Part shown: in pieces, positions 9,766 to 18,410 of the stretch | How positions within the stretch are numbered: position 1 is the first letter of the stretch | How the letters are laid out: every line of letters starts with the position of its first letter | NCBI GenBank assembly: GCA_016868315.1 | Contig: VGHE01000008.1 | Location: 105,760-169,759, forward strand | Source of the DNA: Betaproteobacteria bacterium | Lineage (GTDB): Bacteria; Bdellovibrionota_B; Oligoflexia; Silvanigrellales; Silvanigrellaceae | Direction of reading: 5' to 3' | DNA: 64,000 nucleotides | Program-made: the position numbers and the translations under genes | Notes under the pieces: model-generated | Databases searched by the model: none | What the model was told of the DNA's origin: nothing | The model's input: only the letters and a program-made list of their open reading frames with translations

Positions 9766-10164
9766 ATGTCGAACGGCAGAAAAAAGCCCATAAAACTTGA
9801 TTTTGAAACACAACTCATCCGCACGGACTCGGGTGCACTTGGCTCCACCCGGGTGCAAATTGCCGGCGAAGAGCGTCCCCGAGCTCAAACGCCTGACACC
9901 CCTCCACAGCCGCTCGGCGGAACGGTCAAGCTCCGTCGCGAAGTCAAAGGCCGTGCCGGCAAACCTGTCTCAGTCTTGCATGGTTTTTCGGATCCCAACG
10001 CCAAACACTCCCCCTCGCTGAAGGAACTTCAGGCCAAGTTGAAGAAAAAGCTGGCCTGTGGAGGAACATTCGATGAGGTGGAGGGGACGATTGTCCTCCA
10101 GGTCGACGATCTGAAAAGGGTTCGCTCTGCCCTTGAGGCCATGGGATTTGACGTTAAAGGTTAA
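9766..10164 (+). CDS. yciH: SUI1/eIF1-like translation factor (YciH family)
   Basis: 132 residues. The C-terminal half matches the SUI1/YciH family: GRAGKPVSVLHGF, then LKELQAKLKKKLACGGT, and the closing alternation of valines and DDLKRVRSALEAMGF. Family knowledge: eIF1-like bacterial YciH proteins bind the small ribosomal subunit and have been linked to start-codon discrimination and stress translation. The N-terminal 60 residues are low-complexity and basic. It lies 88 bases after the histidine kinase and just before the STAS protein, but no functional link can be read from that. Confidence 0.88.
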   Translation: MSNGRKKPIKLDFETQLIRTDSGALGSTRVQIAGEERPRAQTPDTPPQPLGGTVKLRREVKGRAGKPVSVLHGFSDPNAKHSPSLKELQAKLKKKLACGGTFDEVEGTIVLQVDDLKRVRSALEAMGFDVKG

Positions 10165-10253
10165 CCTGCCAGAAGATAGACTCCGTTGTTCGGGCAGAAT
10201 TGAGGTATACTCAGAGAGTTCCCGTTATTTTCGGGACAATCGGAGAAATTGAA

Positions 10254-10760
10254 ATGCAGGTGAATCGTGAGGGGCGCACACTCAATTTGGAAGGCGTGTT
10301 GAACGAACACGTTGACCTGAGCGTTATTGAATCGGCCATCCGCGACGCCAATAAGGCCGCAGCAAGTGACAACGGCGAGGTTCTTCTTGACCTCTCTAAG
10401 GTTCAGCGCGCCAACTCCTCCGGACTTTTGCAGTGGCTCCGCATGACAAAACGCCTTTCCGTTCCGCTGTGCTATCGCAACACGCCGGTCTGGTTGGTGG
10501 AACAGTTCAACATGATCGATGAGTTTTTCGATGGTCAGGTGCGGGTCGAGTCACTGTATGCTCATTTTTATTGCCCAGAAACAGACACGAGCGAGAGCCA
10601 TTTGCTCACGCTCGGTAAAGAAGTTCCTGTGCTGAGTCAGTACAAAGATTTTCAGGTCACAGTGACCTCAGGCGAGGGCAAAACACTCGAGCCCGACTTC
10701 GACGAACGCTCGTATTTCCATTTCATCGCCCGCCACATCTTCAAGAAGACTGAAGGCTGA
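10254..10760 (+). CDS. STAS-domain protein (anti-sigma-antagonist-like)
   Basis: 168 residues from an ATG preceded by CGGAGA. The first about 100 residues form a STAS fold with LLDLSKVQRANSSGLLQWL, in which the Ser pair sits where SpoIIAA-type proteins carry their phosphorylated Ser. The C-terminal about 60 residues are a separate acidic and aromatic extension I do not recognise. STAS proteins usually regulate partner proteins by reversible binding. No anti-sigma kinase is adjacent, so the partner is unknown. It could also be a divergent signalling scaffold working with the upstream sensor kinase; that is only a positional guess. Confidence 0.68.
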   Translation: MQVNREGRTLNLEGVLNEHVDLSVIESAIRDANKAAASDNGEVLLDLSKVQRANSSGLLQWLRMTKRLSVPLCYRNTPVWLVEQFNMIDEFFDGQVRVESLYAHFYCPETDTSESHLLTLGKEVPVLSQYKDFQVTVTSGEGKTLEPDFDERSYFHFIARHIFKKTEG

Positions 10761-10791
10761 GGCTGCGCAGGGCTGCGCTCAGTTCGCAGCC
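10761..10791. repeat. Inverted repeat between convergent genes
   Basis: GGCTGCG at 10761-10767 pairs with CGCAGCC at 10785-10791 in the gap between the convergent STAS and carboxypeptidase genes. It could fold as a terminator-like hairpin for either gene, but no T-run follows on either strand and the right arm lies inside the carboxypeptidase reading frame. Weak call. Confidence 0.3.
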
Positions 10792-11666
10792 ACAGCAGAC
10801 GAGGACGCCGGTAGATAGTTCAAGGTCGAAATAACTTCGGTCAGAGCCGAGTCGATCGATGCTCTTCCTGAATCGACTGAGGGAACACTGTCGCCCAGAA
10901 TTGCAAACACAATCTGCCAACCTGTTCTGCTATCGCCATAGCCCGCCAAAGCAGCGGTGGGGTCGTTGATGAGAGTTCCTGTTTTAGCTGCAATGGTTCC
11001 GTTCACGTTCCCCAAGCGACCCGCGAGCGTACCATCGACCCCAGCCACGGGGAGCAACGAGCGGAACGCCTTCATTTTTGCGCTGGCTCTGATACCAGAC
11101 AAAATCTGAACGAGATCGTCGGCTGCGAGGCGGTTATGGTAGCTGAGTCCCGAACCGTCTGCGATATTCAATTGCGCTGACTTCGAAATGCCGAAATTAG
11201 TCAGCATGGAATAACTTGCTGAAACACCACCGCACCAACCCAAAATATTTTCAGCCATCGTGTTGTCGGAGTATTTCATCATTTCGCGGATATAGCTGTA
11301 TTTGTCGGAGCCAATCGTGGATGCGGATGGAATTTTTTGAAACGCTATCCAACTCGTTAGAATTTTCATTGTGGATGCAGGCTTCACTGCACGCTCTGCA
11401 CTTTGACGATAAAGAGAGAGCTTTTGCCCGCGCGGGCCGTAGGCACGGATGGATACACTCCAGCGCGTGTTTCCATCGGAGCCGTTTGCGAAAATATTGC
11501 TCAGCGCTTTCGAAAAGCGCTCATTCTTATAGGGCTCAAAGCCGTCGTCGCCACCGGAGTCAACGGCGAGTGTTTGTGATCCCTCGGGCGAGGTCGCTTG
11601 GCCACAACCAATCAGGGCCAGCGCGGCCAGTGAGAGAGCAACAAGAGAAGTCCACCGAGAAGTCAT
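10779..11666 (-). CDS. D-Ala-D-Ala carboxypeptidase/endopeptidase lipoprotein (PBP4/S13-like)
   Basis: 295 residues with a lipoprotein signal peptide (lipobox LIGC) and the three active-site motifs of penicillin-recognising enzymes: PASTMK (SxxK), YSDNT (SxN) and AAKTGTL (KTG). The protein is shorter than DacB (about 450-480 residues) and seems to lack most of the insertion between SxxK and SxN, giving a minimal S13-type fold. Expected role: trimming peptidoglycan peptides in the periplasm, attached to a membrane by lipid. The ATG has a strong GGAGGG ribosome site. It converges on the STAS gene. Confidence 0.85.
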   Translation of the reverse strand: MTSRWTSLVALSLAALALIGCGQATSPEGSQTLAVDSGGDDGFEPYKNERFSKALSNIFANGSDGNTRWSVSIRAYGPRGQKLSLYRQSAERAVKPASTMKILTSWIAFQKIPSASTIGSDKYSYIREMMKYSDNTMAENILGWCGGVSASYSMLTNFGISKSAQLNIADGSGLSYHNRLAADDLVQILSGIRASAKMKAFRSLLPVAGVDGTLAGRLGNVNGTIAAKTGTLINDPTAALAGYGDSRTGWQIVFAILGDSVPSVDSGRASIDSALTEVISTLNYLPASSSAVAAN

Positions 11667-11777
11667 AGCACACCCTCCTTCTTGGGAGCTCTCAGTGCAA
11701 AAGTCGCGCCATCTCGCTCAGAGAAAAAGCTAAATAATTCCAGAAATCTACAAAAAATATGAGCCTTTGCGGAGTGT

Positions 11778-12236
11778 TTAAACTGCAGTCGTGTTGAAAA
11801 GGTAGACAGTATGCAAGGTCGAGTGAAGCTGACCTTCGCACAACCGAGTAATTTCTTTTTCAAGCCAACCCGGTGGAGGTCCTTCGAAGACCGGCACCGC
11901 AGCACTGCCCAGCTGTCTTTCAAAAATCCCCTCGAATAAAAGACCAAGAGCCTGGCGCGTGACGTCCGGACGCATCTTTTCCTGCCAATGATTTTTCAAC
12001 GGCAGCGCAACCACAAATCGAGTTCCAAAGAGCTCGCCAACCTCATGCCACAGCGGCTCGCCTGGTAGTAATTTCTTACGAATGCAGCTGCGTGTGTACT
12101 CACGGAAATAGTCTGGCCAAGACTTCTTAACCTGCCTGGAAAGAATATCTTTACTCACACCGACGCAATTGACCGGGTGAACGAACACTTCCGGATAAAC
12201 GGTAAAGATATCGTCAACATGTATGAGCTCGAGCAC
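11778..12236 (-). CDS. Stand-alone DarG-like macrodomain protein
   Basis: 152 residues starting at GTG with GGAGG four or five bases upstream, which decides the start. The sequence parallels DarG-type macrodomains: HPVNCVGV near the ADP-ribose-binding loop, then SWPDYFREYTRSC, then LPLKNHWQEK where DarG has the FPTKRHW stretch. The Gly-rich loop expected near the C-terminus (GCGxGGLxW) is altered to EGPPPGWLE. Macrodomains bind or remove ADP-ribose; DarG reverses DNA ADP-ribosylation by DarT. No DarT-like gene is next to it, so it may be an orphan antitoxin, an ADP-ribosyl hydrolase, or a binder that no longer cleaves. Confidence 0.62.
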   Translation of the reverse strand: MLELIHVDDIFTVYPEVFVHPVNCVGVSKDILSRQVKKSWPDYFREYTRSCIRKKLLPGEPLWHEVGELFGTRFVVALPLKNHWQEKMRPDVTRQALGLLFEGIFERQLGSAAVPVFEGPPPGWLEKEITRLCEGQLHSTLHTVYLFNTTAV

Positions 12237-12354
12237 ATTGCCTCCGCTGTCATTCTTGCAGCGTCAATTCCAGCACATTTCTGTCTACCGATGAACGCAA
12301 ACAACTTACCATGATTTGTATCGTCGAGACCAGCTTCGTTGAGGTAGAAGCCCC

Positions 12355-14541
12355 ATGCACAAACACCGCTCCAGACCCATTTTTACAACGTCCATTCTCG
12401 GTCTTCTGCTTATAACCGCGGGTGGATGTGTGCCGGGCAAAAAAGCTAGCCTAACAAGTGACGCAGGAATTTCTATTCCTCAGGCTGCTTCGGAATTGGG
12501 AATTGAGCCTGATTTTCTGCTCGCCGCTTATTCCAAGAAAAACCTGGAAAAGAGAGCTAAGCCCGGTCAGCTGGTTGCCATGGTCAAGAGTGAGTGGAGA
12601 GACAATCTTCCTCTCAAACTGCGCTCCGGTGATGTGAAGAATTTCCGCAATACAAGTGAATCAGCAAGCATCACTGCGGTCGGTTCGGTTGAGGTCAACA
12701 GCATTAGTGTTGCCAAAAGCCCGATGAAAATTAAAAATCAGAAAAGCGGCTCCGAAAACCAATTCGAAGTCATACGCCTCGACTTGCGCGACATAAGCAA
12801 CGCAGGTCTGAGCAAAGCCATCAACTCTCTGCATGCACTGGGCTCAGTGGTTCTCGCAGAGCCAAACTATGAAATGAATGCCATTGGTGTTCCCAATGAC
12901 CCCCGCTGGCCATCACTCTGGGGTCTGGAGAAAATCGGCGCTCCAGCAGCATGGGATAGCTGGCAAGGAGATTCCAACTTCACCGTAGCGGTCATCGACA
13001 CCGGGATCGATTACAATCATGAAGATCTTAAAGACAGCATTTGGAAGAACACAAAAGAAATTGCGGCAAACAATATCGATGACGATGGCAATGGCTACAT
13101 CGATGACGTGATTGGCTGGAACTTCCACTGGGCCAACAACAACCCAATGGACGGCAACGGACACGGTACCCACTGCGCTGGAACAGTTGCAGGCAAAGGT
13201 AACAACGGCGTCGGAGTTGCAGGTGTCAGTTGGAATGCAAAACTGATGCCCGTGAAGGTTCTGAGTGACAGTGGTTCGGGCTACAACTTCGATATCTACG
13301 AAGGCATCATGTATGCCTTGAACAACGGCGCAAAGGTCACAAGCAATAGCTATGGCGGCGGCGGAGCAAGCTCGCTGATGGCAACAGCACTGACAGCGGC
13401 TAAAAACAAGGGTGTTCTATTTGTTGCTGCTGCGGGCAACGAATCCGCTGCGACCTCGAGCTATCCAGCCTACTACAGCAAAACCTATGACAACGTTTTA
13501 TCGATTGCATCTACAGACAAGCTCGATGCGTTGTCCTCATTCTCTAACTACGGTGACGGTGTAAATATCGCTGCCCCTGGAAGCGACATTGTTAGTACTG
13601 TTCCCAACAACGGCTATCAATCCTACAGTGGAACCTCGATGGCCACACCCCATGTGGCGGGTCTGGCAACTTTGATTTGGAGCAAAAACCCCAATCTAAC
13701 TTACCTTCAAGTCAAAGATGCTATCCTCACAACAGGTGATGCATTGCCCGCACTGGTCGGTAAAGTGGATACCGGAACACGCATCAATGCCAAGAAGGCG
13801 CTCGATAAAGTGAGTGTATCGCCCTCGCCCACTCCAGCACCTACAACACCTGCTCCGACTCCAACTGCTGCACCAACCACGGCAGCACCAACGCCTGCGC
13901 CCACAACGCCTGCGCCCACAACGCCTGCGCCCACAACGCCAGCCCCTACTCCGGCACCAACAACACCTGCACCAACAGCAACGGCTACACCCACTCCCGT
14001 GCCGACAACTCCGGCACCAACGGCAACGCCGACACCCGTGCCTACGACTCCAGCACCCACAGCAACTCCAACGCCTGTGACGACAACTCCGGCGCCAACG
14101 CCCACCCCGGCATACAAGTCGGGAGTTCAATACTCCTACTTCACAACTGCCGTCACATGGTCAGACATTCCCAACTTCGACCGCATGGCACCCTTGAAGC
14201 AAGGAGTGATCGCCAACTTTGCAGTCGGCCAGAGAACACAGACAACCAACTATGGGTTCAGCTTAAAGGCCTTTATAAAAGTTCCACGCAATGGAACCTA
14301 CACGTTCTTCACATCATCCGACGATGGAAGTCGCCTGTGGATCAACGGTACGGTAGTTGTTGAAAATGGCGGAACGCACACACTGCGTGAACGCTCAGGA
14401 ACAATAAATCTGACTGCTGGTTACCACGCGATTCGCGTGGATTACTTCCAGGGAACTGGAAACCAGGGACTCACAGTGAGCTACCAGGGTCCACGCATTA
14501 CCAAACAGAAGATTCCAAACTCTGCGCTGTTCTACCAATAA
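12355..14541 (+). CDS. Subtilisin-like (S8) lipoprotein protease with Thr/Pro linker and PA14 domain
   Basis: 728 residues. A signal peptide ending in a lipobox-like GGC is followed by an inhibitor-like propeptide region (about 60-180). The S8 catalytic domain has Asp215 in VIDTGID, His270 in GHGTHCAG and Ser428 in SGTSMATPHVAG, so it should be active. Residues about 491-586 are a Thr/Pro/Ala repeat spacer, and the last about 140 residues are a PA14 domain (FFTSSDDGSRLWINGT, YHAIRVDYFQ), a carbohydrate-binding fold found in many secreted enzymes. Expected to act at the cell surface or outside the cell, possibly tethered to glycans or prey/host surfaces. A GAGGT ribosome site precedes the ATG. 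Confidence 0.92.
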   Translation: MHKHRSRPIFTTSILGLLLITAGGCVPGKKASLTSDAGISIPQAASELGIEPDFLLAAYSKKNLEKRAKPGQLVAMVKSEWRDNLPLKLRSGDVKNFRNTSESASITAVGSVEVNSISVAKSPMKIKNQKSGSENQFEVIRLDLRDISNAGLSKAINSLHALGSVVLAEPNYEMNAIGVPNDPRWPSLWGLEKIGAPAAWDSWQGDSNFTVAVIDTGIDYNHEDLKDSIWKNTKEIAANNIDDDGNGYIDDVIGWNFHWANNNPMDGNGHGTHCAGTVAGKGNNGVGVAGVSWNAKLMPVKVLSDSGSGYNFDIYEGIMYALNNGAKVTSNSYGGGGASSLMATALTAAKNKGVLFVAAAGNESAATSSYPAYYSKTYDNVLSIASTDKLDALSSFSNYGDGVNIAAPGSDIVSTVPNNGYQSYSGTSMATPHVAGLATLIWSKNPNLTYLQVKDAILTTGDALPALVGKVDTGTRINAKKALDKVSVSPSPTPAPTTPAPTPTAAPTTAAPTPAPTTPAPTTPAPTTPAPTPAPTTPAPTATATPTPVPTTPAPTATPTPVPTTPAPTATPTPVTTTPAPTPTPAYKSGVQYSYFTTAVTWSDIPNFDRMAPLKQGVIANFAVGQRTQTTNYGFSLKAFIKVPRNGTYTFFTSSDDGSRLWINGTVVVENGGTHTLRERSGTINLTAGYHAIRVDYFQGTGNQGLTVSYQGPRITKQKIPNSALFYQ
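13827..14112 (+). repeat. Low-complexity Thr/Pro/Ala-coding tract (TPAP repeats)
   Basis: About 290 bases of imperfect tandem units such as ACGCCTGCGCCCACA encode repeating TPAPTT and ATPTPVP units, the flexible linker between the protease and PA14 domains of the subtilase. Three near-identical copies lie at 13905-13945. The tract produces long spurious open frames on both strands because stop codons are absent. Such tracts change length by slippage. Confidence 0.9.
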
Positions 14542-14578
14542 TAAAAACAGACAGTAGAACAGGAAAGCTCACACGAAA

Positions 14579-14606
14579 AGCCCCGGCTCGGAAACGAGCC
14601 GGGGCT
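14579..14606. terminator. Strong hairpin terminator between convergent genes
   Basis: A perfect 12-bp stem AGCCCCGGCTCG / CGAGCCGGGGCT closes on a GAAA tetraloop. It lies between the end of the subtilase (plus strand) and the end of the L,D-transpeptidase (minus strand). Read on the minus strand the stem is followed by TTTTCG; on the plus strand no T-run follows, so it is best as the transpeptidase terminator and may also block read-through from the left. Confidence 0.8.
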
Positions 14607-14643
14607 ACGTGCATGAGGCCAGACAAATTCCGAAGGCTCGGAA

Positions 14644-15696
14644 TCAGTCTTGACTACGACAGGAACCTAAATATTTCTTATCAAGCAATCCGCGAGTTGT
14701 GTTCACAAAGCCCGTACCAGGAACATCTTCCTTCACATAAGCTTCGTCGCCCTTGCTGTAGAAGCCGAACATATTGTCATTATTTGCTGGAAGCTGCGAA
14801 TAGGTTGGGGCAATTCCCAAAACAGGATCCGCACCTATCACCATGCATTTGACTTTGGTGAATTTGGGGTCACCTGCCGGAACCGTTGGTTTGGGCGCAG
14901 GAGTGAGCTGTGGTGAAGATGCAGCGAGCTGGGGATCTTCGCTCCACTCTCCCACGACGACCTTCATGTCCACTTTTCTTAGGCTTTGCGTGAGTGTCTT
15001 CTTTTTATCTGTTGTTTCCAACTGAAGCGTTTCTGCTTTGAATGCATTCAACTGATAGGTGTCGAGCACCTGGTGAAACACATCCTTAATTTTGGAATTC
15101 GGATTGCGGATACATCCACCAGAGACCCTGCGCTTCTCAGCGTCACCCAGCTCAAGAATCCACTCTGCTGCGTTGCCGTGAACACCATATTCACCATAGA
15201 ACCAGATCGCGTATGAGCCCAGTGGATTCTTTGCTCCACATGCGCCAAAAAGATCCGGGTTTTTCTTGAAAATCTCACGCCGCTCCGCTTCGTTTGTGGC
15301 CACTTTGCCCGTGGCCGGATCTTTCGGAGAACGGGGTAGCCATTCAGGGCAGGCCTGCATGTCTTCAACCGCAAAAATCCCCTTGGGAGTGGACTGGGAG
15401 ATGTTGTCATGGAACTCACCCGAAACATCTGCAGAGGCAATGTTCCATTGGTCAACAGCTTTGCCGGCTTTAAAGAGTGTAATGCGATTTGTCTTGAGGT
15501 TGATTTTTAACGCTACCTTAGCGCTCAGTGCCTTATTAACGTTCGCATCAGCAAGATTCTCAGATTGCAGCCACTGCGGAGCTGTTTCGCTCGTCGCTTC
15601 AGAAACAGAGCAGGCACCGAGTATCTGCAACGAAAGCAGAGGAAACAGAGACCAACCCGCACGAGCTTTGAGGTATTTCTTCAGAACACGCTTCAT
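14644..15696 (-). CDS. L,D-transpeptidase (YkuD) lipoprotein
   Basis: 350 residues with a lipoprotein signal peptide (LGAC). The YkuD catalytic region shows YGVHGN and RRVSGGCIRNPN with the nucleophile Cys195; the usual SHGC appears as SGGC, one His fewer than the textbook motif but with the neighbouring VHG His retained. The C-terminal about 100 residues after a Pro-rich spacer are a Cys-containing SH3-like region (FGFYSKGDEAYVKED). Family role: forming 3-3 peptidoglycan crosslinks or anchoring proteins to peptidoglycan in the periplasm. The ATG has GGAG eight bases upstream. Confidence 0.85.
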   Translation of the reverse strand: MKRVLKKYLKARAGWSLFPLLSLQILGACSVSEATSETAPQWLQSENLADANVNKALSAKVALKINLKTNRITLFKAGKAVDQWNIASADVSGEFHDNISQSTPKGIFAVEDMQACPEWLPRSPKDPATGKVATNEAERREIFKKNPDLFGACGAKNPLGSYAIWFYGEYGVHGNAAEWILELGDAEKRRVSGGCIRNPNSKIKDVFHQVLDTYQLNAFKAETLQLETTDKKKTLTQSLRKVDMKVVVGEWSEDPQLAASSPQLTPAPKPTVPAGDPKFTKVKCMVIGADPVLGIAPTYSQLPANNDNMFGFYSKGDEAYVKEDVPGTGFVNTTRGLLDKKYLGSCRSQD

Positions 15697-15802
15697 AGAT
15701 TGTTCTCCTGCTGCTTGTGCCGCTTGGGCAGCACGTCACCGGAGTTTGACAAGCAAACCGAAGACCAACCTAAACCTCAATGAATTCAAACCCTTGAAAG
15801 CA

Positions 15803-16492
15803 TTATAAGTGTTCAATGTTTTTACAGTGTTCAAGCAGCTTTGTGCCCCGGAGCACAGAGCGTCTCACGGCGGTGCCTAAATCGGGCTCCACAAACTGTA
15901 CCCGAAAACGCTCGCGGTGCTCGAGACATTCCCAGATAGCACCGGCGCACATCGGACAAGGCTCAAGAGTTGTAACGAGTCGTGCATCAACCGGAAGAGG
16001 CCTGCGCTCTCGCTGCCACCACGCCTGCAAGAGATTCATTTCTGCATGCTGAAGTCTATTACGCCCAGAAGAGTTGGAGGCACAGCCCAAAAGCCGCCCT
16101 TTTGAATCAATCAGCCACGCCTCTATGGAACGGTCACGTTGATACAGAGCAGCACTCTCTGACGAAGGCGTGAGGCTCGGAGACAAACGATTCGAGTGCT
16201 CTTTGCCAACCTGAACAGCGCGGTCGGCGGCCTTCATGCGACTCACTGCATCTTCCGGCGCCTGGGCTAATCGAGTTATGCGCTTTGCACAGACAATCAC
16301 CGCACCCCGACACAGTGCTGTGGGTTCGTAATCAATAAAAATTCGGCTTCTCAAAATAAAGTGGGCAAGACCAGGATGACTTTTCCAAATACCTTCAACC
16401 AAGCACGTGACAGCCGTGCGTGGCTCGAAGGGTTGACGGGTGTAAGTGCACCAGTAAATTGTGCCATTCCACTCTAGCCAGGCCCGTGCCAT
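15803..16492 (-). CDS. Bd3614-like cytidine/tRNA-adenosine deaminase-fold protein
   Basis: 229 residues. The C-terminal half has the zinc-dependent deaminase signature: HAEMN (zinc His and catalytic Glu) and TLEPCPMCAG (two zinc Cys), so it should be a working deaminase. An unfamiliar N-terminal about 90-residue region precedes it. The architecture recalls the Bd3614 family described from Bdellovibrio. Substrate is unknown; the family is related to TadA and CDD enzymes. It is the last gene of the leftward operon, starting 5 bases after the permease stop, which ties it to the ABC exporter and biosynthetic genes, possibly for nucleobase-like substrates or product modification. Confidence 0.72.
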   Translation of the reverse strand: MARAWLEWNGTIYWCTYTRQPFEPRTAVTCLVEGIWKSHPGLAHFILRSRIFIDYEPTALCRGAVIVCAKRITRLAQAPEDAVSRMKAADRAVQVGKEHSNRLSPSLTPSSESAALYQRDRSIEAWLIDSKGRLLGCASNSSGRNRLQHAEMNLLQAWWQRERRPLPVDARLVTTLEPCPMCAGAIWECLEHRERFRVQFVEPDLGTAVRRSVLRGTKLLEHCKNIEHL

Positions 16493-16497
16493 TCAAC

Positions 16498-17706
16498 TCA
16501 ACCCACCTGTCGCAGCGCATGGCTGATAGGCATCCGCAAGACCTTCAAGGCCGCAAGAAGACTACCCACAACAGCTGCGACGAGAACTAGAAAAGCAGCC
16601 TCAATTGCCATGCCCGAGTGAAGCTGAATGTACGTTTTGAAGGAACGGGTGATTCCAGGTCCAGGGGGCATGTAGAATCCGTCACGCAGAATCGTCATGT
16701 TGAGGAGCACCACCACCAGCAGTCCAATCAATGCACCTGCTGCCGCTGCAAACGCGCCTTCCAACGCAATGAGGCTCAGGATGTCTTTCTTTGACTCACC
16801 ATTAGCGCGCAGCATGCCTATTTCCTGAGTGCGCTCGAGAATCGCAGAAGTAGCCGTGTTAAAAACTCCGAGAATCACAACAAAGAGAATGATGGCGCGC
16901 ACGATAGCGTATTGCGCGTTGAGAAAATCTACAGAGTTTTGATAGTAGATTTTGTCGAGAATTTCGAAGGGAGTGGCTTCGAGTCCGGAAAAAGTCGCAC
17001 GGATGACCTGCTCAACACGTGCCCAATCTTCGTGGCGCGCAAGTCCAAGGGAAACCTTCTCGACCTTTTCGGTATCCAAAAGTCTCTGCGCGTGCGGAAG
17101 CTGGATCTGAAAAAAGGAATCATCGAGCTCTCGTGAACCGGTATGAAAAATGCCCACCACTTCAAGGTCTGCGCCGTTCAACGTGCCATGAATCGTATTC
17201 GACAAAAGAGTTACACGCTGCCCAACTTGCAGGTCGAGGGAGTGAGCAAGACCACGCCCCAGCACAATTCCATCCTCTGCATCACGCAGTGGATTGCCTT
17301 CAACAACATTAATTGTGTAGAAAAATTCGCTTTCTGCCGCACCATCAATCCCTACACCTCTAGCGCCCAAGGAACGAGTTCCGTTCGAAACCAAGGCAGA
17401 AAATTCAAGGCGCGGAAAAACCTTTTCAACACCAGGAATCTTCAAAAGGTTTGACAGAACCTCTTGTGGATTTTGGATCCAAGCCTCCCAAGGCTTAGCA
17501 AGAACTTTGTCGCGGTAGCCGATGGTATTGACCTGACCATTACCGTAATGAGCATGCACAGCATTGTTACGGTATTCATTGAGTAGGCCAGTATTGAATC
17601 CGCGGAAAAGAAAAAGTGCTGCTGTACCGACTGCTACCGTTGCGAGTGTCACAGCAGTGCGTCTTTTGTTTCTGAGGAGACTCCGCAAAGCGACGGTCAG
17701 TAGCAT
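16498..17706 (-). CDS. ABC transporter permease, FtsX/MacB-LolCE type
   Basis: 402 residues starting at ATG with GGGGGAG upstream, one base after the ATPase stop. Layout: N-terminal helix (LLRNKRRTAVTLATVAVG), a large periplasmic MacB_PCD-like domain (about 45-265), then three C-terminal helices around IILFVVILGVFNTATSAILERTQEIGMLRANG, the FtsX signature region. Together with the adjacent ATPase it should form a MacB/LolCDE-like mechanotransmission transporter that moves lipoproteins, peptides or lipids out of the inner membrane rather than importing. Its place in a biosynthetic-type operon suggests product export. Confidence 0.87.
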   Translation of the reverse strand: MLLTVALRSLLRNKRRTAVTLATVAVGTAALFLFRGFNTGLLNEYRNNAVHAHYGNGQVNTIGYRDKVLAKPWEAWIQNPQEVLSNLLKIPGVEKVFPRLEFSALVSNGTRSLGARGVGIDGAAESEFFYTINVVEGNPLRDAEDGIVLGRGLAHSLDLQVGQRVTLLSNTIHGTLNGADLEVVGIFHTGSRELDDSFFQIQLPHAQRLLDTEKVEKVSLGLARHEDWARVEQVIRATFSGLEATPFEILDKIYYQNSVDFLNAQYAIVRAIILFVVILGVFNTATSAILERTQEIGMLRANGESKKDILSLIALEGAFAAAAGALIGLLVVVLLNMTILRDGFYMPPGPGITRSFKTYIQLHSGMAIEAAFLVLVAAVVGSLLAALKVLRMPISHALRQVG

Positions 17707-17707
17707 T

Positions 17708-18388
17708 TTACTTCTCCCCCAAAAGCTGGCCATCCCTGAGCCGCAAAACTCTGTCTGCCATGTTGATAGCCTGGTGATCGTGGCTTGCCATAATAACCGT
17801 ACAACCATGCTCACGGCATAATCGAACCAGAAGCTGCAAGATATCTGAGCCCGTTTTTGAATCTAGGTTTGCGGTCGGCTCATCAGCAAGAATCACCTTG
17901 GGCTGCTTGGCGAGGGCGCGCGCAATGGCAACCCGCTGCCGCTGACCACCACTCATCTGACCTGGTCGCTTGTGGGCATGATCCGCGAGTCCAACCCACT
18001 CGAGTGCAGAACGCACAAGTAGCTTCCTCTTTTCCTCCGGAACCTCCTGACGCGCCAGAAAATATTCAACATTCTCTTCAGCAGTCAAAACATCAATGAG
18101 AAAAAAACTCTGAAAAACAAAACCGATCTCAAATCGACGAATACGATTGAGTTCTATTTCCGAAAATTCAGAGATGAGCTGTCCGCGATATTTGATTTGC
18201 CCCTGCTGCAAGGGCTCAATGAAACCGAGCAGATTCAAGAGCGAGGACTTTCCTGACCCCGAGGCACCGGCAAGACAAGTGAACTTGCCTGTCTCAATTT
18301 CAAAATCTAACTGCTTGATCGCCTCGACGCGCACATCGTCCATGATGTAGGACAACGACACAGACTTACCCTGAAACAGCGATTCCAT
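17708..18388 (-). CDS. ABC transporter ATP-binding protein, LolD/MacB type
   Basis: 226 residues with Walker A GASGSGKSS, Q-loop, signature MSGGQRQRVAIARAL, Walker B VILADEPTANLD and the switch His in MASHDH. Size and motifs match the LolD/MacB class that energises FtsX-type permeases. The ATG follows GGGGGAGG. It sits between the PEP-utilising enzyme (22-base gap) and the permease (1-base gap). Confidence 0.92.
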   Translation of the reverse strand: MESLFQGKSVSLSYIMDDVRVEAIKQLDFEIETGKFTCLAGASGSGKSSLLNLLGFIEPLQQGQIKYRGQLISEFSEIELNRIRRFEIGFVFQSFFLIDVLTAEENVEYFLARQEVPEEKRKLLVRSALEWVGLADHAHKRPGQMSGGQRQRVAIARALAKQPKVILADEPTANLDSKTGSDILQLLVRLCREHGCTVIMASHDHQAINMADRVLRLRDGQLLGEK

Positions 18389-18410
18389 GACCTCCCCCTA
18401 ATGCTCTTCA

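Noticed and set aside
13696-14130. Arg/Cys-rich and Gly/Val-rich frames opposite the TPAP tract
   Set aside because: Low-complexity by-products of the repeat; no stops because of its composition.
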